NCBI RefSeq assembly: GCF_002104455.1
Contig: NZ_NBOC01000001.1
Coordinates: forward strand, 1 to 64,000
DNA length: 64,000 bases
Reading direction: 5' to 3'
From: Colwellia chukchiensis
GTDB taxonomy: Bacteria; Pseudomonadota; Gammaproteobacteria; Enterobacterales; Alteromonadaceae
The translations under genes and the position numbers were made by a program. This document shows, one piece after another, positions 45,411 to 53,774 of the stretch (the first letter of the stretch is position 1; each line of letters opens with the position of its first letter). The notes under the pieces are model-generated. The model made no database searches and had not been told where the DNA came from. It was given only the letters and a program-made list of their open reading frames with translations.

Positions 45411-45674
45411 AGGGGCTGTTGACCTTGCATATATAAAATATGTACAACTTAAAACCGGTTTAATCGCGGCGCGCGCTTTGAATAATGGTTATGCTCTTTA
45501 ATAAGCGAGCAACCACGCTTACATTCGTTTTAAATAAACCTAAAGGCAGCACTTGTGTGACGTTTACACAGCGTTTTCACCTGTTCATGTAGCTAGTTAA
45601 ACGTCATACGCTCTGCTGTGTCTAAATAGCCAACAAGTCGCTGAAAAAGTGATCTTCAAAGGTCAGCAGACCCT
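45411..45674. mobile_element. MITE-like non-coding element, about 264 bp
   Basis: Imperfect terminal inverted repeats AGGGGCTGTTGACCTT (45411-45426) and, on the other strand, AGGGTCTGCTGACCTT (ending 45674) match at 14 of 16 bases. No reading frame lies between them. AGCTTTAA occurs just outside on both sides (45398-45405 and 45675-45682), an 8-bp candidate target duplication, though the left copy is 5 bases away from the repeat end. It fills most of the gap 45406-45745. Confidence 0.6.
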
Positions 45675-45680
45675 AGCTTT

Positions 45681-45720
45681 AAGAAAAAAGAGCGTATCCA
45701 AGATATTCGGATACGCTCTT
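45681..45720 (-). terminator. Terminator of the MFS transporter gene
   Basis: AAGAGCGTATCC (45688-45699), 9-base loop, GGATACGCTCTT (45709-45720). On the minus strand the stem is followed by a T-rich run. It lies 26 bases after the transporter stop. Confidence 0.88.
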
Positions 45721-45745
45721 GTTTAAGTGTTGCTGAGCTTGGCAG

Positions 45746-47011
45746 TTATGCGTTTGTTGACGAGCTTAACTGTGACTCTTTAAGCGTTGTTGTTTGGTCG
45801 GTGGTCGTTTTAATGTCTTGCTCGTTATCTGCCGCGTGTCTATTGGTGACTAGCCAAAAAATCACTAAACTTGCTAGTGCGGTGATGATGGCCATCAGGT
45901 AAACATAAATAAAGTTACCATCAAAGATCAAAATCCCTGCCATTGCTGGCCCCACAGCACCACCAATTGATTGAAACGCCGGGATCATGGCGGCATAACG
46001 GCCATCTTTATCGGTTTTATTGACGGCTAACAATTGATAGGGCAAACAGAAGTTCCATGCACTGGCGTAGATCAGCGCTGATAGTGCGTACATCCATTTG
46101 TTATCACTGACGAGCCAAAGTGCCACTGAGATAAAAAATAGTCCGATACCAAAAATCATCGGCATCAAAATACCAAAGCGCGTGCCGACTTTAATCGCTA
46201 AAAATGCACCAATCGAACACAGCACAAGCACAGCGCCTAAAACAATACCGATAAACTCATAATCCATATTTTTCGATACGGCAATGCGCTCTAAAAAGCC
46301 CCAAATGCCGGTTTGTCCAATAAAGTAAATGCCGATACCAACTAAAGCAATAATGGACGGCATAGAAAAGCGCGCGGCCACTTTTTTCCGTTTAGAGTTA
46401 TGTTCGCTGGCATGACTTCTATCGTCAGATTTGGGCATGCTAAACAAGAAAATTAATGATAAAGCAAACAGGCCGGCTATGGTGTACAACAAGCCTGAAT
46501 AACCATAGTTGGGGGTAATGTGCAGCTGTAAAAAGTAAATGACGGCGCCGGCGACGATAACTTGTAAACCTAACCCTAAACTATAAGCTTTTGATGGATC
46601 TTTTAAACCACTGATACAGCACATTACACACGCTTGTGCGGTGCCGCAGGCTAAGCCTGTGATAATCAATAAGCTTAAAAAGCCATTATAATCTACGAAT
46701 GTAGCGGCATAGAGTGATAACACGGACACGACAGTGGCAACGCCAATCATCAGCTGCCAATTAAGTTTTCTGACCCAGAAGACACTGGATAAGTTAGCTA
46801 AGGTTTGACCCACTAAATAAGCGGTACCCAAGAAACCGATTTGTTGCTCGCTGTAGCCTTTTAAATCAGCAGCTGAACCTAAAATAATAAATAACACGTT
46901 GTAAATAATATTGTTTACCGTCAAGAAGACACCTATGCTGAGCAAAATTGCCCAAGTATCATTTTGACGCTTTTTCAATGCCTGATCTTGATTTAGCGAA
47001 TGTTCTAGCAT
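45746..47011 (-). CDS. MFS transporter of the arginine-catabolism cluster
   Basis: A 421-residue major-facilitator transporter with 12 predicted helices. It opens LEHSLNQDQALKKRQNDTWAI and has GYSEQQIGFLGTAYLVGQ. ATG 47011 is preferred because AGGTG lies 6 bases upstream and the GTG at 47020 falls inside that site. It lies on the same strand behind aruI-aruH-kauB and may import arginine or a related guanidino compound. The substrate is inferred from position. Confidence 0.85.
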   Translation of the reverse strand: MLEHSLNQDQALKKRQNDTWAILLSIGVFLTVNNIIYNVLFIILGSAADLKGYSEQQIGFLGTAYLVGQTLANLSSVFWVRKLNWQLMIGVATVVSVLSLYAATFVDYNGFLSLLIITGLACGTAQACVMCCISGLKDPSKAYSLGLGLQVIVAGAVIYFLQLHITPNYGYSGLLYTIAGLFALSLIFLFSMPKSDDRSHASEHNSKRKKVAARFSMPSIIALVGIGIYFIGQTGIWGFLERIAVSKNMDYEFIGIVLGAVLVLCSIGAFLAIKVGTRFGILMPMIFGIGLFFISVALWLVSDNKWMYALSALIYASAWNFCLPYQLLAVNKTDKDGRYAAMIPAFQSIGGAVGPAMAGILIFDGNFIYVYLMAIITALASLVIFWLVTNRHAADNEQDIKTTTDQTTTLKESQLSSSTNA

Positions 47012-47078
47012 GTATAACACCTGTATTTTATTTTAATTTTTAATGAACATGTCATCGTTATTTGGGTGAATGGCTGAT

Positions 47079-47102
47079 GCCGTTGCCGTTGCCGTTGCCG
47101 TT
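47079..47102. repeat. (GCCGTT)4 hexanucleotide repeat
   Basis: Four perfect copies of GCCGTT lie in the 108-base gap between the transporter and aldehyde dehydrogenase genes. It is not in a coding frame, so no phase variation of a protein follows. Confidence 0.9.
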
Positions 47103-47119
47103 CAAGGACAATGCACCAC

Positions 47120-48538
47120 TTAAACTTGAATTGCTTTTATTTCGATAAACTCTTTTAAGCCTTCTTCGCCCCATTCTCGGCCGTTGCCCGATTGTTTATA
47201 GCCACCAAAGGGCGCTCGATAATTAAACTCAGCACCATTGATAAAAACTTGACCCGACTTGATTTTTTTTGCAATGGAAATGGCTTGTGACTCGCTTGCA
47301 GCCCATACTGCGGCAGAGAGGCCAAAAATGCTATCATTAGCAATTGCTATGGCTTGTTCAATATCGTCATAGGGGATCATTACCAGCACGGGACCAAAAA
47401 CTTCTTCTTGGGCAATGCGCATGCTATTACATACATCGGCGAAAATAGTCGCTTTAACATAATAGCCGGAATCTAAGCCGGCCGGCTTTGCTAGGCCACC
47501 GGTCACTATACGAGCGCCTTCGTCGATACCTTGCTGGATATAAGCCAAGACATTTTTTTCTTGTTGTGCTGAAACTAATGGCCCGATATCCGTGTCTGCG
47601 GCAAGGGGGCTGCCTACAACGAGTGCTTCTGCGGCGTTTTTAGCGATAGATATTGCCGCTTGATAACGGCTGCGTGGTACAAGCATTCGGCTTAAGGCGG
47701 TGCAAGTTTGGCCGGTATTGCACATAATGTCATTAACGCCATATCGTACCGCAGCTTCAAGATCTGCGTCCTCAGTAATAATGAGTGGCGATTTGCCACC
47801 TAACTCTTGGCAGACACGTTTAACGGACAAGCTAGCCGCTTGCATGACACTAATGCCGACTTGATTGGAGCCGGTAAACGACACTAAATCGACATCAGGG
47901 TGACTGCAAAGCGCCTCACCAATTTCGCGACCCGGACCAGTAACAATATTGAGTACACCTGCCGGTAAGCCAATTTCAGCGCATATTTCTGCCAACACAA
48001 ATGCACTTAAAGGCGCTTCGACACTCGGCTTGACCACCATAGTACAGCCGGCAGCAAGTGCAGGTGCAATTTTGCCGATCAGTTGATGTAATGGATAATT
48101 CCAAGGGCAAATTAATGCGCAAACCCCGAGCGCTTCTTTTATTATGGTGGAGTTCCCTACTTGTTCACTATCATCCATTAAGTGCGCGTATTCTATATAT
48201 GACCTTAAGCCTTGAATGGGACCTCTAACTTGGATGTCTAGCGACAGGTGACGTGGCATACCCATTTCATCCGAAATTAGCTCAGCAAGTTCTTGTTCTC
48301 GTTCGGTTAATTTATCGGCTAGTGTTGCTATCCAAGACGCTCGAACACTACCTGTGGTATTGGCCCAGTCTGCAAACGCATTTTTTGCTGCTTGCACCGC
48401 AAGGTTAACGTCATCTCGATTACCTGAAACCACATGAGCGATAACTTGCTCCGTAGCCGGATTGATCAGTGCTGAATCTAGGGTACTTGCTGAGCTTACC
48501 CAGTCGCCGTTAATAAATAGTTTGTCACAATGAACCAT
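47120..48538 (-). CDS. kauB: Aldehyde dehydrogenase (likely 4-guanidinobutyraldehyde)
   Basis: A 472-residue NAD-dependent aldehyde dehydrogenase with the catalytic Cys region MCNTGQTCTALSR, the Glu in ELGGKSPLI and the C-terminal FGGYKQSGNGREWG. ATG 48538 has GAGGAAAGG upstream; the longer frame overlaps no conserved sequence. Following aruH and aruI it should oxidise 4-guanidinobutyraldehyde to 4-guanidinobutyrate, the step done by KauB in Pseudomonas. Enzyme class is certain; the substrate rests on context. Confidence 0.85.
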   Translation of the reverse strand: MVHCDKLFINGDWVSSASTLDSALINPATEQVIAHVVSGNRDDVNLAVQAAKNAFADWANTTGSVRASWIATLADKLTEREQELAELISDEMGMPRHLSLDIQVRGPIQGLRSYIEYAHLMDDSEQVGNSTIIKEALGVCALICPWNYPLHQLIGKIAPALAAGCTMVVKPSVEAPLSAFVLAEICAEIGLPAGVLNIVTGPGREIGEALCSHPDVDLVSFTGSNQVGISVMQAASLSVKRVCQELGGKSPLIITEDADLEAAVRYGVNDIMCNTGQTCTALSRMLVPRSRYQAAISIAKNAAEALVVGSPLAADTDIGPLVSAQQEKNVLAYIQQGIDEGARIVTGGLAKPAGLDSGYYVKATIFADVCNSMRIAQEEVFGPVLVMIPYDDIEQAIAIANDSIFGLSAAVWAASESQAISIAKKIKSGQVFINGAEFNYRAPFGGYKQSGNGREWGEEGLKEFIEIKAIQV

Positions 48539-48596
48539 AAATACCTTTCCTCTAGAAATATTATCCTGTCTCACTTGCCGTGCTAATAATAGGCAT

Positions 48597-49796
48597 TTAG
48601 CCGATTTGGCTTTGAGGCTTATGGGCAAAAATGTAGTCTATGCACGCTGCAATACGTTGACTGGCTTTTACAAGCTCTGCTTCGTCCACTCCTAAACTAA
48701 CTCTGATATGCCCCTCTCCAGAGGGACCAAAAGCGACGCCAGGTAGCGTGGCTACATCAAATTTATTTAACAGCAGTTCCGCCATATCTTGGCTCGTCAT
48801 ACCCGTTGCCCTAATGTCGATCATCAAGAACATACCGGCTTCAGGAAGGTGGCAATGAATACCAGTAATGCCTTTTAAGTGTTGATAAAAAACATCACGA
48901 CGACGTTGATAAGTGAGCCGCATTTGTTCGAGCTCGGGAAGGGCTGTGGTGAGTGCTACTTTGGCGGCATCTTGAATAAAAGCAGGGCTGCCAAAGAGCA
49001 TACACAGGGTTAAATTACCTAAATGAATCGCCATTTCTTCAGGGCAAACCACCCAACCCAAGCGCCAACCTGTCATGGCATGTGACTTTGACAGGCTATT
49101 GATGGTTATTGTGCGTTCCGCCATGCCCGGCAGTGCACAAGGGCTAAAGTGCTCGCTGGCAAAGGTGACCGTTGAGTAGACTTCATCAGAAATTAGCCAT
49201 AGGTCGTGACGTTGGCAAATGTCTGCCACCGCCTCCATAGTACTGCGGGGAAATACTGCGCCGGTTGGGTTATTTGGGCTATTAATTAAAATAGCACTGG
49301 TTTTATCCGTTACTGCTGCAGCAATATCCTCAGGCAAGACCTGGAAATTATTTTCCGGACGCATTGGCACTTTCACAACTTTTGCACCAGTTGCGTTAAA
49401 AAGCGCTTCATAGGTGGTATACATAGGCTCAGGAATAATTACTTCCGCGCCGGCTTCCATAATACATTGTGCAGCGCCATACAAAGCACATTGTGCGCCA
49501 TTCATCACTACCACTTGCTCTTTACTGACCGGTTGGCCCGTTGCTTGCGTGTGAGATTGCGCGATAATCGTTCTTAATTCGGCATCACCGACAACATCGG
49601 TATAGTGAGTGGCACCGGTTTGTAAGCCATGAATAGCGGCATCGATAATAGGGCTTGGCGTATCAAAGTCCGGATCACCAACGGCAAGGATCACCACGTC
49701 TTCACCGGCTTTTTGTCGGTCCATGGCTCGATATAGTATCTGCCAAGCATCGGCTGAGTCACCGCCAATACGCTCTGTTAAAGCGGAATATTTCAT
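48597..49796 (-). CDS. aruH: Arginine:pyruvate aminotransferase
   Basis: A 399-residue class I PLP aminotransferase closely resembling AruH of Pseudomonas. Shared blocks are ILAVGDPDFDTPSPIIDAA, VVVMNGAQCALYGAAQCIMEAG, ISDEVYSTVTF and the PLP lysine in NSLSKSHAMTGWRLGWVV. It converts arginine and pyruvate to 2-ketoarginine and alanine. It lies 24 bases after aruI and ahead of the aldehyde dehydrogenase gene, matching the pathway order. Confidence 0.9.
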   Translation of the reverse strand: MKYSALTERIGGDSADAWQILYRAMDRQKAGEDVVILAVGDPDFDTPSPIIDAAIHGLQTGATHYTDVVGDAELRTIIAQSHTQATGQPVSKEQVVVMNGAQCALYGAAQCIMEAGAEVIIPEPMYTTYEALFNATGAKVVKVPMRPENNFQVLPEDIAAAVTDKTSAILINSPNNPTGAVFPRSTMEAVADICQRHDLWLISDEVYSTVTFASEHFSPCALPGMAERTITINSLSKSHAMTGWRLGWVVCPEEMAIHLGNLTLCMLFGSPAFIQDAAKVALTTALPELEQMRLTYQRRRDVFYQHLKGITGIHCHLPEAGMFLMIDIRATGMTSQDMAELLLNKFDVATLPGVAFGPSGEGHIRVSLGVDEAELVKASQRIAACIDYIFAHKPQSQIG

Positions 49797-49820
49797 GTTC
49801 TAACACCTCGTGATGTACGG

Positions 49821-51443
49821 TTATGCGCTCAGGTAATTTTGGTTCATTTGGATTAAGGTCACCCCGTTGAAGGCCAAGGCGGTGTGTAAACTCGATTCAA
49901 GTGCTGCTAGTGAATCAGGTTTGGCGGTTTGACACCCGAATCCTCGCGCAATGTCGATAAAATCGGGCGTTTTCGGGTTGACGCCTATGGGTTCAATGCC
50001 TTGTGCTACCATGTCGTCTCTTATTTGTCCTAAACTGTCATTGTTCCACAGTAAAATAACCAGCGGCGAGCTAAGCTCTTCAGTGGCTGTGGCTAACTCT
50101 TGAATGGTATATAAAATGCCACCATCGCCGGCTAACACTAAGCCAGGACGATCTGGAGCGCCAAACTTTGCGCCAATACCGGCAGGTAAAGCATAACCTA
50201 ATGTGCCATAGCCAGTTGGGTGCAACCATGAACGAGCCTGAGCTGAGTTATATAAATAATTACCGGTATAGGCTATTTGTGTCATATCCGCTGAGATAAA
50301 GCCTTGTGTTGGCATCACGTTAGCAATCACTTGCAACACTTGTTGGTGAATATGTTGTAGCGGCTCAGTATCGCTTTGAATTTTTGCTTTTAAGGTGCTT
50401 AAGTTATCAGCCATTACGCTGCTGTCGGCCTTTTCTTGTTGGGCAAGGGCTTGATTAAACGCGGCTAACGTGCAGCCAGCATCGGCAATAATGGGTAAAT
50501 CGGCCAAGTAAAGATCATTCATTTTCTCTGGATCGATATCGACGCGGATCAGTTTGCCAGTTAACGGTAGTTTCTCTCGCCACATGTCGGTTTCAGCTAA
50601 CTCAGTACCGACTGCTAATACCACATCGGCGTCAGCTAAAAACTGCCAACTGGGTTCAACACAGAGTGTTGAACCCGCATAAAGTGGATGGCTTACCGGT
50701 AATAAACCTTTGGCAGCAACCGTGGTAAAAACACCGGCAGCTAGCTGCTCAGCTAAATGTTGCAGTTCACCACCGGCCGCTATTGCGCCGCCACCGGCAA
50801 TGATCACCGGCTTTTTCGCTTGGCTAAGCATAGTAATTGCTTGTTGTACTGTTGCTTGCTGTGGTGCGGGGCGAGGCGCTAATTGCACTGGCGTACTGAG
50901 CCAATGCTCATCAATAGGGGCGTTAATAACATCGAGAGGCAGTTCAATAAAAACTGGGCGCGGACGTTCACTACAGAAAATACTAAACGCTCTAGCGATT
51001 AGGGCGGGCACTTCACTTGGGCTATAGGCAGTGGCGCTAAAGGCTGTGATGGGGACAGTGATGGCGCGCTGATCTTTGGTTTCGTGTAACTCACCACGGC
51101 CACGACCCATAGAGTTGACTTTATTCACGCTACTGATCACTAACATAGGGATCGAGTCAGCAAAGGCTTGTCCCATTGGCGTGGCAATATTGGTTACCCC
51201 TGGGCCGGTGATGGTAAAACAGACACCAGGCTTACCGGTAACACGAGCGTAACCGTCAGCCATAAAGCCAGCACCTTGCTCATGACGGGCTAAGACATGT
51301 TGTATCGGGCTACCACTTAAGCCATCATAAAGATCTAGCGTATGTACACCTGGGATACCAAATACGGTATCAACGCCATAGGCTTCAAGTAGTTTTACCA
51401 GTGCTTGTCCACAGGTTAATTGCGCTATATTTTTTGTTGTCAT
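49821..51443 (-). CDS. aruI: 2-Ketoarginine decarboxylase (ThDP-dependent)
   Basis: A 540-residue acetolactate-synthase-like thiamine diphosphate enzyme resembling AruI. The N-terminus has GVDTVFGIPGVHTLDLYDGL and RHEQGAGFMADGYARV with the catalytic Glu; the C-terminal ThDP site is LAGDGGILYTIQEL...WNNDSLGQI. It decarboxylates 2-ketoarginine to 4-guanidinobutyraldehyde. It is first in the operon behind three operator-like repeats. Confidence 0.9.
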   Translation of the reverse strand: MTTKNIAQLTCGQALVKLLEAYGVDTVFGIPGVHTLDLYDGLSGSPIQHVLARHEQGAGFMADGYARVTGKPGVCFTITGPGVTNIATPMGQAFADSIPMLVISSVNKVNSMGRGRGELHETKDQRAITVPITAFSATAYSPSEVPALIARAFSIFCSERPRPVFIELPLDVINAPIDEHWLSTPVQLAPRPAPQQATVQQAITMLSQAKKPVIIAGGGAIAAGGELQHLAEQLAAGVFTTVAAKGLLPVSHPLYAGSTLCVEPSWQFLADADVVLAVGTELAETDMWREKLPLTGKLIRVDIDPEKMNDLYLADLPIIADAGCTLAAFNQALAQQEKADSSVMADNLSTLKAKIQSDTEPLQHIHQQVLQVIANVMPTQGFISADMTQIAYTGNYLYNSAQARSWLHPTGYGTLGYALPAGIGAKFGAPDRPGLVLAGDGGILYTIQELATATEELSSPLVILLWNNDSLGQIRDDMVAQGIEPIGVNPKTPDFIDIARGFGCQTAKPDSLAALESSLHTALAFNGVTLIQMNQNYLSA

Positions 51444-51477
51444 GATCTAGCCTCATTCACTCGAGATATTAAGTTGT

Positions 51478-51655
51478 TATACAGTCGTACAATAAAAAGA
51501 TAAAAGCATTTTGCTGTACAGGCGTACAATAATAGCTGCTAAAGCACCACCTTTGGTGCATTCAAAATTAGAGTTGCTGCTGCTTTGTCAAATTATTTTA
51601 TTAGTAAACTGTTTCAGTATAGTAAGCTAGCATGTTACTATACGAGTGTACAATA
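51478..51655. promoter_or_regulatory. Three operator-like repeats between aruI and tetR
   Basis: TATACAGTCGTACAATA (51478-51494), TGTACAGGCGTACAATA (51515-51531) and TATACGAGTGTACAATA (51639-51655) share a TrTAC-N4-5-GTACA dyad and an AATA tail. They sit in the 300-base gap between divergent operons, two near aruI and one near the TetR gene, and are the probable sites of that regulator. Confidence 0.72.
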
Positions 51656-51743
51656 GCGTACTGATATTTTATTTTGGATTTTTATTTGTTAACATTAAAA
51701 TCAATAGCTTAGCTATAAATAGGCTTAGGTTTAGGGGCATTTT

Positions 51744-52391
51744 ATGGAAGAATTATATACTCAATCGGCTCGAACAGGGGCACGTTTAAGCCCCGAAGAA
51801 AGACGTAGCGCTTTAATAAATGCCACCTTACGTTGCATTATAAAAGAAGGTCATGCGGGTCTATCTGTACGCAAAGTTTGTCAAGAGGCTGGGGTTTCAG
51901 CGGGGTTATTAACGCATCACTTTACCGGTAAAGAAGAGCTGATCATTGAAGCATACCGCTTTTTAACCAAAGATATTTATAGCCGTATTAATCAATCGCT
52001 AGCACAGGTATCAGAGCCGTCGGCACTGAAAAAATTACGCTTATTTATTGATGTCAGTTTTCGTCGTCCAGTGCTAGATAAAGACTATTTAATGGTGTGG
52101 TTAGTGTTTTGGGGGCTCAGTAAGCAAAAGCCGGCTATTGCGGTATTACGCAATGAAGTTAACGATACCGTGATCAGCACACTGGAAAAATTAATGACAG
52201 CCACCGTGAGTGAGCTTAGTCTTGAGGCTGTTAATGTACGCCTTGCCGCCACGGGATTATCGGCCTTGATGGACGGGCTATGGTTAGAGTGGTCATTAAA
52301 TTCAACTAATTTTTCACCAGACGAAGCGGCGAAAATTTGTCAATGCTGGGTGGATGCTTTTGTTGCCAATGCTTTACAGAGGCTAAACTAA
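51744..52391 (+). CDS. TetR/BetI-like repressor
   Basis: A 215-residue TetR-family regulator with the N-terminal helix-turn-helix (SVRKVCQEAGVSAGLLTHHFTGKEELI), like BetI, and a ligand-binding helical domain. It is divergent from aruI and faces three repeats in the shared intergenic region, so it should control the arginine transaminase operon and itself. The inducer may be arginine, 2-ketoarginine or 4-guanidinobutyrate. Confidence 0.88.
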   Translation: MEELYTQSARTGARLSPEERRSALINATLRCIIKEGHAGLSVRKVCQEAGVSAGLLTHHFTGKEELIIEAYRFLTKDIYSRINQSLAQVSEPSALKKLRLFIDVSFRRPVLDKDYLMVWLVFWGLSKQKPAIAVLRNEVNDTVISTLEKLMTATVSELSLEAVNVRLAATGLSALMDGLWLEWSLNSTNFSPDEAAKICQCWVDAFVANALQRLN

Positions 52392-52477
52392 ATTACTATT
52401 ACGCTAACGCTATGCAAACTCAGTACTGACGTAGCCATCGCAGCCCAAGCCCCCCACGCCAGCGGCCAATAAAGCTG

Positions 52478-53452
52478 CTATGACGTGCTGCTGCGTCTGT
52501 CGTCGCTTGGTGTTCTCCCTAAAATACGTCTATAAGAGCGATTAAACGACGCGCGTGAGCTATAACCCGAGCGAATGGCTACTTCAGTTATGTTTAACGC
52601 TGTTTCTGTCAACAAACGCTGCGCTAACATAATACGCAACCTTGAATAATAACCGGCAATGCTATTACCGAGCACTTTTTTAAAGTCGCGCTCTAGTTGC
52701 CGTTGGGAGACAAATGTTTGCTCTGCAATTTCAGCCACAGTGAGGGGTGATTCAATATTACGCTCCATTAACTTTATGGCTCTCGCCAGTCGAGGTGTTT
52801 GCTTTTCTATCATCGCCGGTACATGTTCCCGTTGCGGGGTGCTACCTGAGCGTTCGGTATCAAAAATTAATAAGTCGGAAACAGCAATGGCGATTTCTTT
52901 ACCAAAATCTAGGCTGATAATGGATAACATAAGATCTAACGCTGTGGTTGCACCACCAGAGGTAATACGATTGCGATCAATAACGTAACGATTATTGCAG
53001 GCGTCAACTTGGCGAAATTGTTCACTAAAGGTGTCAAGCTCGGCCCAATGTATTGTCGCCCGATAGCCATTTAATAATTTCGCTTTCGCTAAGGCATAGC
53101 TACCGGCATCTAAACCGCCGAGCACCTTTACTTGGTTTTTTAAAAGCCGTAATTTATCGATGACAGTATCTGTGCTATGTCGCTGATAATTGTAACTGGC
53201 CATGACAATTAATACATCGGGTTTATTTTCGCTGGCTATCATTTGCTCAATACTGCTATTAACGCGCATTTCGAAGCCGCTAGAGCTAGTTACCGGCTCG
53301 CCATCCATCGAGATTAATGACCATTTATAGCCAGGGCCATCAATAAAGCTATTGGCAGCGCGTAGGGGTTCAATTGAATTAAATAAGCATAAGTTGCTAA
53401 ATTCTGGCAATAACAAGTAGCAGTAATGTTTAATGGTCAAAATATCTCTCAT
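52478..53452 (-). CDS. GlxA/CdhR-type AraC regulator
   Basis: A 324-residue regulator with an N-terminal DJ-1/PfpI-like ligand-binding domain (YCYLLLPEFSNLCLFNSIEPLRAAN, VLGGLDAGSYALAKAKLL) and a C-terminal AraC DNA-binding domain with two helix-turn-helix units (LTVAEIAEQTFVSQRQLERDFKK; ITEVAIRSGYSSRASFNRSYRR). This architecture is shared by GlxA, CdhR, GbdR and the Pseudomonas ArgR, which sense nitrogen-bearing nutrients. Placed between the arginine operon and the acyl-CoA cluster, divergent from the latter, it is a good candidate activator of one or both. Confidence 0.88.
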   Translation of the reverse strand: MRDILTIKHYCYLLLPEFSNLCLFNSIEPLRAANSFIDGPGYKWSLISMDGEPVTSSSGFEMRVNSSIEQMIASENKPDVLIVMASYNYQRHSTDTVIDKLRLLKNQVKVLGGLDAGSYALAKAKLLNGYRATIHWAELDTFSEQFRQVDACNNRYVIDRNRITSGGATTALDLMLSIISLDFGKEIAIAVSDLLIFDTERSGSTPQREHVPAMIEKQTPRLARAIKLMERNIESPLTVAEIAEQTFVSQRQLERDFKKVLGNSIAGYYSRLRIMLAQRLLTETALNITEVAIRSGYSSRASFNRSYRRILGRTPSDDRRSSTS

Positions 53453-53774
53453 CTAAATTATTGCTAAGTCGCAAGATAAAACTTAGCGTATGGTCAGTGG
53501 AAAATCGTGCTCTCGCGATAAACTAAAGTCTCAATAATGGTCATTTGTTTAAATCAATGTCGAAAATAGTAGCTATTTTGGCAGAAATAGCAACTTTTAG
53601 CATAGGTAGTTTGATTAGTATGGTTTTGTTATTGGGTAATTCTAGTTTTGGTTAGCGCGCATTAGGTAGCAATAACTGGCGGCTAAATGGAAACAAGTTG
53701 AGGTGTCATTGCACTGACCTAGTAATAACCGTTACTTTATTAATGCTTAGCTCTGTTGAACCAGGATAAAAATT
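53453..53774. promoter_or_regulatory. 322-base regulatory gap
   Basis: This divergent intergenic region holds the dyad AAAATAG-TAG-CTATTTT (53563-53579), followed by TTGGCAGAAATAGCAA (53579-53594). It could be an operator for the GlxA-type regulator. I see no gene or RNA in the remainder. Confidence 0.4.

Noticed and set aside
47079-47102. Phase-variable repeat
   Set aside because: The hexanucleotide repeat is intergenic, so copy-number change would not shift a frame; an effect on expression is unproven.
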